In this document: piece by piece, positions 10,561 through 21,282 of the stretch | Position numbering within the stretch: position 1 is the stretch's first letter | Layout of the letters: every line of letters starts with the position of its first letter | NCBI GenBank assembly: GCA_022316685.1 | Contig: JAKJHU010000365.1 | Location: 1-64,000 of the forward strand | Length of the DNA: 64,000 bases | Reading direction: 5' to 3' | Source of the DNA: Progne subis subis | Taxonomy: Eukaryota; Chordata; Aves; Passeriformes; Hirundinidae | Notes under the pieces: generated by a model | What the model was told of the DNA's origin: nothing | The model's database searches: none | The model's input: only the letters and a program-made list of their open reading frames with translations | Position numbers and translations under genes: made by a program

Positions 10561-13500
10561 TGCCTATGTTGTGAAGGCCCAGTGATCCCTGTTGAGATAT
10601 ATCGTAACCATCATCTTTTAGAAAGTTTGTTGGCTTGGAGGTTGCCAAGGTGCACCAGGTCCCTGGGGGTAGTAGGTTTGGGTCATTACTTGGGATTGTG
10701 CTGGTGATGAAGCGAAGAGCTTTTGGGTCGGGGTATTCACAAATCTCTCCTCGGGCGCTTGGGGTGCCATTACTTGTTTCTTCACGCGATGGCGCGGCGC
10801 ACTCCCCTTGGGGTTTTTTTGATTGTAGTTTCTGCTGATTGTCCTGTCTGGTTGGATACTGCCAGGCAAGAGGCTTTTCCCTTTTTGGGGCTGCGATCTG
10901 GGTGCTTGCACACCTCTTTTGATGTTTGGGCAGTTCTTCATGATATGGTCCAGGTCGCTTGCAGAAGTAGCAAGGTCCTGAAGTCACAGCAGCTTACATA
11001 ACAGCCATGGTGTTGTCTTGTTGTTGTGAGCTTAGATGCAGGGCGGTTAAGATTTCAGTAAGTTTTCTGGTCTCGTGTTTCAGCTTGTGCTGCTTGTACT
11101 GTGAGAGCCCTTTCAATTTTTTCTCCAATAGTTTTTCCAAGTTCATTTGCTTGAATCGTTTGCGACATGCTGTGGGCTCCCTATTTGGTTGCAGGCATCA
11201 ATCATTTTCAGGCACTGTGGGTTTCTCTTTCCTAGGGCTTTGATTGCTCTTTTACATTCTGGAGCTTGCATTATTTTCAATGATGTCCCGTATCATGATT
11301 GGGAGAGCTATGTCATCACCGCATTGTCTTTCTGCTGCTTGAATCACTCGATCCACAAAATGTGGTAAATGGTTCAGATGAATCTTGACTGATTAAGTTG
11401 TAGGCTTTTTCAAAACTTCCTGCAGGCTGAATTTGTACAAAGGCTCTACGAGCCATTTTTTGATGTCGTCTAATGCTAGTTTGGGTAAGTTCACTTGATT
11501 ATCATTCTGGTCATCAGGAGGGTCACCAGTTAGCTTTGACATAGTAAGGGTACGAAGGTCTACATCAGTACTTTGTCTGTACATCTGCAGTACGTTTGTG
11601 AGCAACCTTCTCCATTTGAATTCCCACAGCATATATTGAGAATCTGTGAGAATCACACCAGCAAGGTTTTTGCAGTCATTTGGGTGTATGTCCTTCCAGG
11701 GTGCTTTTTAGCAGTTGTTTAAAGTATGGAGAACAGATGCCACTGTCCTTTTATCGCTTTTCTTAATTCTTTTATTTCGTGAGATGGGATCGCTGTCCAT
11801 GTTCTGGGACCTCCAGGCTTGCCTGGCTGATATCACAGGCATGGCTAGAGGATTTAGATTTTCTTCTTTGCAAATTTCACGTGTGACTTCATGCCAGTCT
11901 GTCATTTGAACATCATCAGAACAGTTCTGTGGACCTTCCAAAATTGGGACTGGTGGTGGTGGGATGTTCAGCTTTGAGAGAGCTGCCTGCAAGGGCAAAA
12001 CAGTTTCTTTCTGTCCTGTATTTGTTAAAGTGGCTGCACATTCCATCCTCGCCGTTCTCGTTGCACGGTTTGTGTGCGAAGCTGTGGTCCAGTCATGCTT
12101 GGGCACGATGCAAGATGCGGTGGCAGAGGCAGGGATGCAGGAGGCAGAGGCAGGGTTGCAGGAGGCAGAGAGCCTGTCAGTGAAGACATGTGAGAAGAGC
12201 TTGGAGCTGCGGGAGGATTGGGCAGGCACCAAGCTGTCACTTGTAGCATGTAGGTTCGGGGGTGAAAGAGGAGCGGAAGGATACATATAAGTCGCTGTAG
12301 AATCATGTTTGCTGTTGTGCTGTGTACAGAGTCGTGGGCTGGTCAAAGATTGCTGAAGGCTGTGGTTGTGCAGAAACTGCTGACGGCTGTTGTGTCGGGG
12401 GCTGTGCAGCACGCGTGGCAGTGTGGACTATTTGCGATGGCACTGTAACAAGATCCGGCTGGGCGCAGGCCTCTGCATGGGGCGCGTAGGAACTCTCAGG
12501 CTGTATCGGTGATGCGGCTTGGCGGCTTGGCGCGAACTGCGCATGCGCGGGGTGCACAGCCTCGGTGTGGGGGGGTGTAATGGCGACTGCTCGCATTGGG
12601 GTGCAGGAGGCGGCGGGGCCGCGGGGGGGAACGCGAAGGACATCTGCGGGGACAGGACACATCGGGGCAGCGGCAGGGATGGGAGGGCTGGCTGAGGCGC
12701 GCCGAGGAGCAGGGACGGGGCTTGCACAGCCATCTGCCGTCTGTGCTGTGGCGCTCAGCGGCTGGCAGCCAGCAAGTTGGGCAGGGGCCCGCTGCGGAGC
12801 AGGGACTGGAACGGGCTGCAGCGTCTGCCACGGTGCGGGGCTGGGGCAGTGTACAGGCGGAACACGTGGGGGGATGGTGGACATCTCCGCGTCTGTGTGT
12901 TGCCAGGGGAACTGCAGGCACGGGGCGGCGGGCGGTGCAGCCGCCACCACCGGCTCATTGAAAGGCGGCAAGGCAGTGGCGGGCAACGGGGATGAGAGCG
13001 GCGGCACAGCCAGCGCCGCTTCTGCTGCGGCGAGGGGAGCCTGTGCTGCCTGCAGGAGGGTCGCAGCTTGGGTGTGAAGGAGACTAGCTATTGCAGTAGC
13101 CATAGCCGCAAACGTGGTGGGTGGTGGAGTGGAGGGACCCGCGCTGGGGAGGGGGGGCGATCCAGCCCGAGCCGCGGGGTGAGGAGGGGGCAGGGCTGCC
13201 GCGGTGCTGGCAGCGAGAAGCGCCGCCGGGATGTCTTCAGCGGGCGAGCTCGCAGGGGCAGAGGCGGGGACAGGGCTCGGCGCACTGGAGCGGGGGGAGG
13301 GAGCCCGGGTAACAGGAATTGGAGCCGTGAACGGGACCGAGGGCGTGGTGGGAGGGGCCGCAGGGTCCGGTGGGGGCGATGGGGCCGAGGGGACGGGTGC
13401 CGCAGGCATGCGGGTGGGGGACGGAGCCGCGGATGCCAAAACCGCGCGGCGCGGAGGGGGGGAGGGGGGCGGTTTCTGCTGCAGACCCGCGGCCGCACTG

Positions 13501-13826
13501 AGGGCATCTCCGGGACCAGCGGGACTAGATGCCGCGGCTGCAGCGGCGTTTTTTGCAGCAAAGAGCTCAACGAGAGCTCTGCAAGCAGGTACAAGTTCAA
13601 CAACAGCAAAATTCTTTTGTGAAATATCATTAAAGAGTCGATTTCCAACTGAGTCCCAAAAGTCTCTGGTAAAGACAGCTGAACGGTCAGCACTGGGAAA
13701 GTTAACTAGAGTCCATTCTAAAAGATCTTTTAGCTCTTGCTTAGGTAAAGTACTGTTGTTGTCGCGTAAAAGGTGCTTAGGTTGTTTATAGAGATCTCTA
13801 TCAAGGGTTACACGAGACAGACCCAT
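10560..13826 (-). pseudogene. gag: ERV-B gag
   Basis: The best start is the ATG at 13826: it gives Met-Gly, suitable for myristoylation, and follows the leader. Matrix comes first (MGLSRVTLDRDLYK to about 13500), then a long Pro/Ala-rich region (13490-12430). The frame stops at 12303 and sequence continues in another frame to 11708. Capsid is at 11660-11310 (LTDSQYMLWEFKWRRLL), with a major homology region near 11370 (FVDRVIQAAERQCGD). A zinc knuckle lies near 10970, split by a one-base shift (CYFCKRPG, then MKNCP). A short tandem duplication at 12121-12170 encodes repeated SAS-C-PAS units. At least three frame breaks. Confidence 0.85.
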
Positions 13827-14356
13827 ATTGTTTACACAAGTGTAGCTCACCTCGATGTCGCAGAAGCAGGTGCTCACTCGAGATCCGACGTGGGGGTTGG
13901 CCAGACACTCCAGTCAGGTCTCAGGACTCTGCTCGGGGTCCCCCTCAGAGCCACGGCTCCAGACGCTGCTCAGGAACAGCTTTTCCGTGCTCGGGGACAC
14001 AAACCTCCACTCAGCGCCTAAATGCGGGCAGTGCCAAGCAGTGCCCACCTGCGCTCAATGCACATGGAAACAAACCACGGCAAAAGTTCCCTCCATGAGC
14101 AACAGTGGCCGCCGCTCAACAGCCGCCGTCTGTGCTCCAGGGATCCGAGGCAAAACCTCCTCAGAGCTCGAAGTGTCCACTACCAAGTAATGGTTCTCGT
14201 GCTCAAGGTTTTGCCCTCGGCAGCTTTAAAGAGCTGCAGCCTCACGCTGCTCAGCAGTGATGTGCTGTGCTCACGACACCGATCAGAGCACACTTAGCAA
14301 TTTAGTTACCGTCCATGATGAAGTCTCTCACAGCTTGAAAGGCTGGGTCCTGCGTC

Positions 14357-14374
14357 TTCCATAGTGGGCGCCAA
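14357..14374 (-). other. ERV-B primer binding site (Lys type)
   Basis: The minus strand reads TGGCGCCCACTATGGAAG, two bases (AT, then T of the TTTGG run) inside the 5' LTR end. TGGCGCCC is the start of lysine-tRNA primer sites. The 3' half diverges from the standard site. This fixes the 5' end of the provirus on the right. Confidence 0.7.
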
Positions 14375-14376
14375 AT

Positions 14377-14907
14377 TGTCGAAAAATGCCTGTCTTCCTC
14401 CTGCTGTTGAGGACTCCAGGACGGTGTGTATGGGTCTGGACGAGAGATCTCTGAAGTTGGGTTGTTGCAGAAGCGGTTTATTGTGTAGAGAGTGAGGCTT
14501 TGCCCAGAGCTGCCAGGCGCCGCTGCAGCATGGCCTTGGTAAATGGGGGCAGTGAGTGATAAAGAAATTCCAAGAGCAAGATGCAAAGAGAAGAGCAAAG
14601 GAGGAGAGCACACAGAGACAAGAGAGAAGCAGAAAGAGCGTGGCCCACTCTCGCAGCCCTCTGATAAGAGGTCTCGAGGTGGACTGTAGCAAGCTTGTGT
14701 CAATGGGGCTACAGACACTTGCTACTTTAGGGAGAGTTACATGTGTGGGATGAATCATACATTGGTGGTTGTTTTCTCAGGCATCTAGCAGCTAGGACAT
14801 TTTAAACATCAAAACTTACTTTCAATTCTATCTCAGTTACAGGTCTTACATTCTCAGAATCCAAGCAATCATATTTATAGGGCTTTCTGGCTTCATCCTT
14901 CCCAACA
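14377..14907 (-). repeat. ERV-B 5' LTR
   Basis: 531 bases, matching 5425-5957 and the solo LTR at 31949-32459. AATAAA is on the minus strand near 14480; a TATAAATA sequence lies only about 30 bases inside the 5' edge (near 14875). The 3' edge adjoins the Lys-type primer site. The 5' edge adjoins MHC intron 3. Confidence 0.9.
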
Positions 14908-15383
14908 ATGGGTGTAACTGGGAGGGATTGGAGTGAGCCTGGAGGGGCTGGAATGTGATCGGGGATTGGAAAGCAAGGATTGGGATGAGGTTGGTTCTGC
15001 TGGGAAGAGACTGGGAGGAGTCTTGGTGAGTTCTGCTGGGGCTGGGAAGGGACTGGGAGAGGGTTTGGGGGTCCTGGGGAGGTGGGGGGCAATTGAGGAG
15101 GTTATGGGATCCTGAAAGGGACAGGAGGGGCTTTGGTGGGTCCTGGGGAGGCCACGAAGGGATTGGGAGGAGGTTTCAGGGGATCCTGGGTGGGCGGGGG
15201 AGACTGGGAGAGAGCTTGGAGGGGCTTGGGGTGTCTGTGAGAGGTTTTGGGGGCTCTGGAGCCCTGCAGACACCAGAGATGCTGCTGGACACCGCCTGCA
15301 GCAAGATGCTGATGGGGATCGGGGACTTTGTGTTGGGCTTTGTCTTCGGGCACTGGGGCTCAGTTTCCTACCTGCACAAGAAG
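14908..15383 (+). pseudogene. MHC class II beta intron 3 and exon 4 (transmembrane), copy 1
   Basis: 14908-15269 is repetitive G-rich intron (gggagg/ctggg), matching 40325-40683 in copy 2. Exon 4 runs from 15270 (after ccctgcag) to 15383 (aag|gtgagg), 114 bases, encoding the connecting peptide and membrane span: EMLLDTACSKMLMGIGDFV, then a basic end (HKK). An Asp within the membrane stretch and HWG in place of the LAL of copy 2 are unusual for an anchor. A possible cytoplasmic exon follows a cccacag acceptor at 15481. The matching exons 2 and 3 are not adjacent. Confidence 0.75.
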
Positions 15384-16765
15384 GTGAGGGGGGGTCCCGG
15401 GGGTCGTGTCCCCCCTCCCCCAGAGCGTGTGTGCTCCCCCAGGGCCCCCAGCCCGGGTCACCCCCGTTTCTTCTGCCCACAGAGCTCCCTGAGCTGGCGG
15501 CGGTCGCAGCCCTTCCCCGTGGCCTCGGGCCTGGCCGGGACCTCCTGCTCCGTCCCTGAGATGATTTTGGGGGGATCGTGTGTCCCCCCAGCCCTGCTGT
15601 CACTCTGTCCGCACCCGGCTGCTCCCAGTGTTCCCAACAAAGCTTCCCAGTTCACCCCCAGTCCTGTTTACTGGGGACAGTGGAGAGGGACTTGGGGGGA
15701 CCCTGCGGGGGGACCATGATTGGGGAGGGGACAGAACGGGCCCCCAGGATGGATCGGGAATGGGGACCCCCATGTGTCCCCCCTGTGTCACCCCGCTCTG
15801 GGGACTCCTTGGGAGGCACCTGAAACCCCAGCACAGCACCCAGCCAACACCAAAAGGCGCCTGGGCGCCCTGAAGCTGCAGGGGAATTTGGAGGGAGGGG
15901 GCGCATGGGGGGTGCCCAAGCCAGGCCCAGAGTCCAGCACTGCCCCAGCACCATCTTGGGGATTAGAAAGGAGGAGGAGTGGGACCCTTCCCAAAGCAAT
16001 TTGGGAGTTCTAGCCCCCTCTTCTTCCCTGCTCTTCCACCCCTTCCCCTCTGCCCCCCAATCCCCCAGCCCTGTCCATCATCCTTGGTTTGGAGGTTCCA
16101 GGCCCCTCCTGCTCAGTCTGAGGTCCCATCCCCCCTTTCCCTCAATTCTGGCACCTCCTGGCAGCTTTTTTCCTGGGAGGAGTCCCTGAGTTTGGGATTT
16201 TTGGGGTGCAGTTCTGGAGGGGGACAGCTCTGTTTGGCTTTCCCCTCCCTCTTGTGGCCTCTCAGCTGCCCCCAATACCCTGGGGCTCCTGGGATTTCCC
16301 TCCTGGGGACAAGGACCTTCACTCCCTTCCAGGAGCCCAATGCCCACCTGGGGGTCCCAGCTCAGGGGGTCCTTGAGCAGCTGCCCCACAACCTCTGCCA
16401 GGGTCTCCCAGCTTTGGGGTCCCCAAAGCCCTCAGCAAGCCCCAAGTCCCTCCCAGGAACCCTCAACTCCCTCAAACCCAGCATCCCTCACAGCCCCTGC
16501 AAGTTCCCCCCCATGGCACCGGCCATGGCCATGTCCCCACATGTCACTGGCCATGTCCCACCATGTCCTCACCCATGGCTGTCTCCCCACCACAAATCCA
16601 TCCCTGTCATTGTCCCCCACATCTCCAGCTGTGCCCATTTCCCCTCATGTCCCCATGAATGGCCACATCCCTGGCCATGTCCATGTGTCCCCATGTCACT
16701 CTCCATGTCTATGTCCCACCATGTCTATGTCCCCCATGTCCTCACCCATGTCCCAGTTCAATCTC
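15384..16765. other. MHC IIB 3' region between convergent genes
   Basis: GC-rich sequence with long open frames on both strands that carry no recognisable domain and reflect composition. It is nearly identical to 40800-42175 in copy 2. It holds the possible cytoplasmic exon and 3' UTR of the MHC pseudogene. I saw no AATAAA on the plus strand here. Confidence 0.5.
16510..16750. repeat. CATGTCC-rich simple repeat, copy 1
   Basis: Degenerate tandem units around catgtccc/ccatgtc (for example ccatggccatgtccccacatgtc). The same array occurs at 41930-42160. Confidence 0.8.
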
Positions 16766-17381
16766 TTTATTTTTACCACAATGTTGGACATTTAAAGTGA
16801 TGAAGCGAAATGAAAAACAAATCAAGGTCAAACAAAAAGGATTTCTGCGTCTGTGCCACCTGAGGATCTATGTGCCTGGCTGGGAGGGAAGAACCTTTTT
16901 TAGAGGGATTTCCACCCCACTGTCTCCAAAATCTTGGTTCCTGCACTTGATCTTCACTATTTGGCTGAGCAAGACACACTTGGGCAATAGGAAATCCAAA
17001 TCGTGGAATCCCTGAGATTGGAAAAGATCTCCAAGACCATTCAATATTCCTTGATGCCAGCAGATGATAGGATTGAACGCAAAAGATTTTCTGGGGTTGA
17101 AAGTCAACAAATCTGCTCTTCCCAAGGCATTCCCAATGTCAGTCTGTGTCCCAATGGACGTTCCTGCCCCTGTTTTCATCCAGGTGCGCACAGAGAGTCA
17201 GGAAGATGTGGAGCATCCCAGCCAGGTGTCTTCCCAACACGGATCAGCAGGACCACGGATCAGCAGGGCTCTGCCCAACGGGGGTCACTGGGGATCATCC
17301 AAGGCCGATCCTCCCACGGGGGATGGAGCTGGAGCAGCGCACGAAGCTCTTCCCGCTCTCGGGGCACTCGCAGCGCTTCCC
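16766..17381 (-). other. 3' UTR and poly(A) signal of zinc-finger gene copy 1
   Basis: On the minus strand AATAAA (complement of 16766-16771) lies about 610 bases after the zinc-finger stop codon, in the same place as in copy 2 (42176-42181). The interval has no domain-bearing frame. Confidence 0.55.
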
Positions 17382-18575
17382 TTAGCGGTGCCTCCGTTGG
17401 TGTTGGGTCAAGTGAGAGCTCTGTGAGAAGCTCTTCCCACACTCAGGACACTCGTAGGGCCTCTCCCCGGTGTGGATGCGCCGGTGGACAGTGAGGGCAG
17501 AGTTGTGCTTGAAGCCCTTCCCGCAGTCGGGGCAGCGGAAGGGCCTCTCCTCTCTGTGAATCCGCTGATGCACGAGGAGATCAGAGCTGGTGTGAAACCT
17601 CTTCCCACACTTGGGACACTCGTAGGGCCTCTCCCTGGTGTGGAGGCGCTGATGATTCCTCAAGTTGGAGCTCCGTCCAAAGCCCTTCCCACATTGCAAG
17701 CAGGTGTAGAGCCTTTCCCCAGTGTGGATCACCTGGTGCTTGATCAAACTGGAGCTGTCTCTGAAGCTCTTCCCACATTCCCCACACTTGTAGGGCTTTT
17801 CCCCAGTGTGGATCGTCTGGTGTGTCCTCAGGCCAGAGCTACACCTGAAGCTCACCCCACACTCCCCACACTCATAGGGCTTTTCCCCAGTGTGGATCCT
17901 CTTGTGCGGATCAGATTGGAGCTCCGGCTGAAGCTCATCCCACACTCCCCACACTCATAGGGCCGTTCCCTGGTGTGGGAACCTCTTGTGCCGGATCAGG
18001 TGGGATCTCCGGCTTGAAACCCTGCCCACATTCCAAGCACTTGTGGGGCTTCTCCCCAGGGTGGATTGCCTGGTGTTTCCTAAGGCTGGAGACACACCTG
18101 AAGCTCTTCCCACACTCCCCACACTCATAGGGCTTTTCCCCAGTGTGGATCCTCTTGTGCTGGATCAGGTGGGAGCTCTGCCTGAAGTTCTTCCCACATT
18201 CCCCACACTCATAGGGCCGTTCCCCAGTGTGGATCCTCTTGTGATGGATCAGACTGGATCTGTGGCTGAAGCTCTTCCCACACTCCCCACATTCAAAGGG
18301 CTGTTCCCCAGTGTGGATCACCTGGTGCTGGATCAGATTGGATCTCCAGCTGAAACCCTGCCCACATTCCAAGCACTTGTGGGGCTTCTCCCCTCCAGGA
18401 GGCTTCTCCACCAGCTCGGAGCTCTGGCTGGATCTCCGGCCGCCCTCCTGGCACAGGGGGGGTCTTTGCTCCTCGCAGCTCCCTGCGCTGGGTTTGCAGC
18501 CCCTCCTCGTGCGGCATCTTCGGGGCTTTGCCTCCTCCTCCATCCAGCCACTCCTTGGGAATGAAAAATCCTGAT
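17382..18575 (-). pseudogene. C2H2 zinc-finger gene, copy 1 (about 12 fingers, frameshifted)
   Basis: A DNA-binding C2H2 protein of the avian tandem-finger type. The terminal exon begins near 18575 after a pyrimidine-rich acceptor (ttttctctccag), encodes an acidic/basic linker ([15 protein letters not shown]) without a KRAB box, then fingers. Fingers 1-4 are intact ([21 protein letters not shown] type). Fingers 5 and 6 (about 18030-17900) are broken by two one-base deletions. Fingers 7-12 are intact again from about 17897 to the TAA at 17382-17384. Copy 2 has only nine fingers and no breaks. The two deletions would restore the frame only if both were errors, so this could be an intact gene with assembly errors. 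Confidence 0.8.
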
Positions 18576-19335
18576 CTGGAGAGAAAACAAGAGGAGAGTG
18601 CCTTAGGCTGGGGGTTCTTCCTTGCACAAGTTCATCTCAGGAAGTCATTGGTGATCTAAGAATTGCCACACTGGTCTGTAAGAACCTCGAAAAGAAGATT
18701 CATCCCTAAAGTCCTCCAAATATCAAGACTCAGCCAAAACCTCTTCTAAAAGATTCAGCCCCTTGCAAAAACCCAAAGCATCAACATTCAGCTCAATCAA
18801 GCTCAGAAACACCAAGATTCACTCCCATCAAAATCATGGATTCCCCTCCCCGCTCACCTGCTGCATGTGGGGAGGGAAACACTCCTGGGGCTGGGGGGAG
18901 GCTGCAGATACAGGGAGGGCTGGAACCTTGTGCTGCCTCCTCTTCCTGCTCCTCACACTCCTGTGTCCCTACTCTTCCTCACACTCCTCTTCCTCCCACT
19001 ATTCCTCCTTCTCCTGCACAATCCCACCTTCTCCTCCCACGTGCATCAACATTTTGTTCTTCAACCCTGCTTCTCCTTCCCTTCTCCTCCTGCCCCCAGG
19101 CCCAGCACCCACTGCCGGCTCCCTCTTCCCCCAAACCCACAGCATCCCACCGCAGGGGCAGGGATGGAGCTGGGGCAGGTCGGGCTGGGGCAGCGCTGGG
19201 CTCTCGGCCGCTCCCGCCCGCACTCGGTCCCCGCTGCAGCCGCTCCCGCCAGGACAGCGCGGGGGGGGCCCGGCCTTGGCGCTCCCCCCTCCCACCTCCC
19301 CAAATTCCCCTCACGGCGGTGCCCCATGCTCTAGG
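18576..19335 (-). other. Upstream intron and GC-rich 5' region of zinc-finger copy 1
   Basis: 18576-19110 is intron-like and pyrimidine-rich; 19120-19330 is CpG-rich (cgggagcggctgcagcggggac on the minus strand) and is the likely promoter/first exon. The block matches 43736-44535. The first coding exon was not identified. Confidence 0.45.
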
Positions 19336-19339
19336 GGGA

Positions 19340-19599
19340 ATGTCCCGCAAATGGGGCACCCCCAGCAAAGGAAGAAGAGCAAAGGGTCTTTACAAACACA
19401 CGCTGTCAAGCTGCTTGGGGATAGGGCCAGGCACTTGGACATAAGGAAGGCACAGAAGAAGCCATCAGCTCCAGAAAATGTTATGAACTGACCACACAGA
19501 CTTGCTGCTCAGCCAAGGGCCTGATTAATTAATGAACTTCTAGAAGAAGAATAAAGACTTCACAGAGCAGTGAATATCATTACCTGTGCAGAAGTCCGA
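19340..19599 (+). pseudogene. ERV-D env 3' tail ahead of an LTR
   Basis: Matches the end of the ERV-D env region (25920-26179): accatcag-like, gaaaatgtta, gctgctcagccaag, gaagaagaa..aagact and cagtgaatatc are shared in order. It runs directly into the LTR at 19600. The same piece occurs at 44560-44795. An env tail before what serves as the 5' LTR of ERV-D1 points to another ERV-D copy once lying upstream. Confidence 0.6.
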
Positions 19600-19856
19600 T
19601 GCATATTAAGGGGGGTATGTTGTAGGGGGATTGGGAAGTCTGTACCTCTTAAATACTTCAGCCATTGCAGAAAGGGAGAGGGTGATGTAGCTGGGAAATT
19701 TAGGAAGAGAAAGAGGCTGCATCCTCCAACAATTGGAATGGCCCCATGGGAAATGTTCAAAGGCCTCTCCATTTTTTTATGAATAAAATTACTTTTACAG
19801 GACTCCTCTGTCTTCTTTGTGGACACAAACCTCTGGTGATGTCAAGTTTCCCACAC
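19600..19856 (+). repeat. ERV-D1 5' LTR
   Basis: About 257 bases, from TGCATATTAAG to CCCACACA, aligned with 26180-26438. It has AATAAA (gaataaaattac near 19784) followed by the R/U5 block ggactcctctgtcttc. Several purine runs distinguish it from the 3' LTR, so the two LTRs are clearly diverged. Confidence 0.75.
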
Positions 19857-19859
19857 ACC

Positions 19860-19877
19860 TTGGGGCTCCTCTGGAAT
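19860..19877 (+). other. ERV-D1 primer binding site (Pro type, degenerate)
   Basis: tggggctcctctggaatt lies three bases after the LTR end and resembles proline-tRNA primer sites used by gammaretroviruses, with a few mismatches. Confidence 0.6.
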
Positions 19878-21282
19878 TCCTTCCACCGTCTGGGACAGCG
19901 GGCAGTGAGTGGAGCTGAAGGTGCCTCACCCAGTTTGGGTGATGGGCTCCCTTGGGTGGCGGCGGCACCGGGGATTGATTGGGTACCCGAGAGTGTCCAG
20001 GAGACAGACGAGTGACAGATCAGGGGGGCTTTGAAGAGTCACCAGGGACAGAGCACTGAACATCTCATCAGTGAGGACACTGGCATCTTCAGGGAGCAAA
20101 CATGGCAGGGAACACATGCAGGGTGGAAAAGGGAAAGCCAGGAAAGCGTCCTGCCCAAAAGGATGATGATCCCAAAATATCTCTGAAGGGCCCCTTGGGA
20201 GAATGTTGAGGCAGTTTTGCACATTCTCACAGAGGTAATTGAAGGACATGGACACCCAGAGGGGCAATAAGGGAAGTTGAGAAGGGATTCAGACAACCCG
20301 GGGATGGATGGTGTTGGTGTGCTGGGAAGGGTTAGGGTGAAGGTGAGTGTGCAGGAATACGGTTAAGGCAAGAAGCAGCAGGAGAATCTCTGTGGTAGGA
20401 AAAAGGATGATGGAAAAGAGGAGGAAGAGAAAAATACTGAGGACTGGGATGTTTTTCAGGAGGGTCTTATCCTCTAAATTTGCCAGCTGACCCAGATCTT
20501 TTGTATCCCCGGTTCCAGGACAGGGAAACAAGGAGGTCAGGATTTCAGGGGGTTTCTCTGTGCTGGGGAGCAGCAGGAGCGGGCGCAGAGGTGCGGCACC
20601 GGGAGCACGGGCTGGGGGCCTGTGGGGAGCTGCGGGGCCGGGCCGGGGCTGTGGGGCAGCCGGGGCTCAGCGCCGGGCGCTGCCTGACCCCACCACCCAC
20701 GGGCAGGGCCGGCAGTGGCCCCCGGCCCCCAGGAGGCTGCGGGACGCCCCGGCCGCTGCCCGGCCCCGTGGAGCTGCCGGCCCTGCCCGCCGGGGGAGCC
20801 GCCTTTGGACACTGCGGCAGGACAGGCACCGCCTCTGGCATACGGGCTGGGGAGGGCAGGGCGAGCACAAGGACCAGGAGCAGGAAGGAACACCTGGGAA
20901 ATGGGGATTATTCATGCAAGGAGCAAGATGATCTTTGAAGGATTTTGTCTGGGTCACTGCAGAAAGGAATGCCCTTGCACAGAGCTCAGCAGCTGTCAGA
21001 GGATGAGCACCCACAGGCACTCAGGGGGGCTGCAGCAGTGGCACAAGAAGCCCCTGCAGCAGTTGGTCACAAAGGCACAGCAGGTGAATGTAAGAAGGGG
21101 TGAGGAAAAGGCCAAGGTGAAGCCAAAGGCCATGGCAGAGTTTCTACAGCCCCTGAGGGAGGAACCCCAGGGCCCAAGGGGGCCCCAGCACCCAGGGGAC
21201 GGGCTCGGCCACAAGCACCTGGCAGAGGCATTGCCATTGCTAGTTCTGGGGTACCTTTGTGTCAAATGTCTGACAAGGCCGA
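19878..21282 (+). pseudogene. ERV-D1 leader and presumed gag region
   Basis: No capsid or zinc-knuckle motif could be read with confidence. 20540-20890 is strongly GC-rich and open in several frames, unlike its surroundings. 20930-21280 is where the end of gag should be, and has frames with basic residues but stops in each. Called gag only by position. Confidence 0.35.

Larger units (their letters stand above)
5425..14907 (-). mobile_element. ERV-B, beta-like provirus with both LTRs
   Basis: A 9.5 kb provirus on the minus strand: 5' LTR 14377-14907, Lys-type primer site, gag, a dUTPase/protease region, pol, env, polypurine tract and 3' LTR 5425-5957. Every gene has frameshifts or stops. The left flank is ERV-A pol (ttactccag) and the right flank is MHC intron 3 (atgggtgtaac), so no matching target duplication exists. 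A related solo LTR sits at 31949-32459. Confidence 0.9.

Noticed and set aside
13068..13622. Long plus-strand frames over 12565-13791
   Set aside because: They are antisense shadows of the Pro/Ala-rich ERV-B gag; Arg/Gly-rich composition is the complement of that region.
15093..16800. Coding frames across the MHC 3' region
   Set aside because: Frames on both strands are open through G- and C-rich repeats and differ between the two copies; only exon 4 and a doubtful cytoplasmic exon are supportable.
17986..18564. Plus-strand frames over both zinc-finger exons (also 42880-43575)
   Set aside because: Antisense shadows of the finger repeats, with repeated LPT..VDPLV units that mirror the linker codons.
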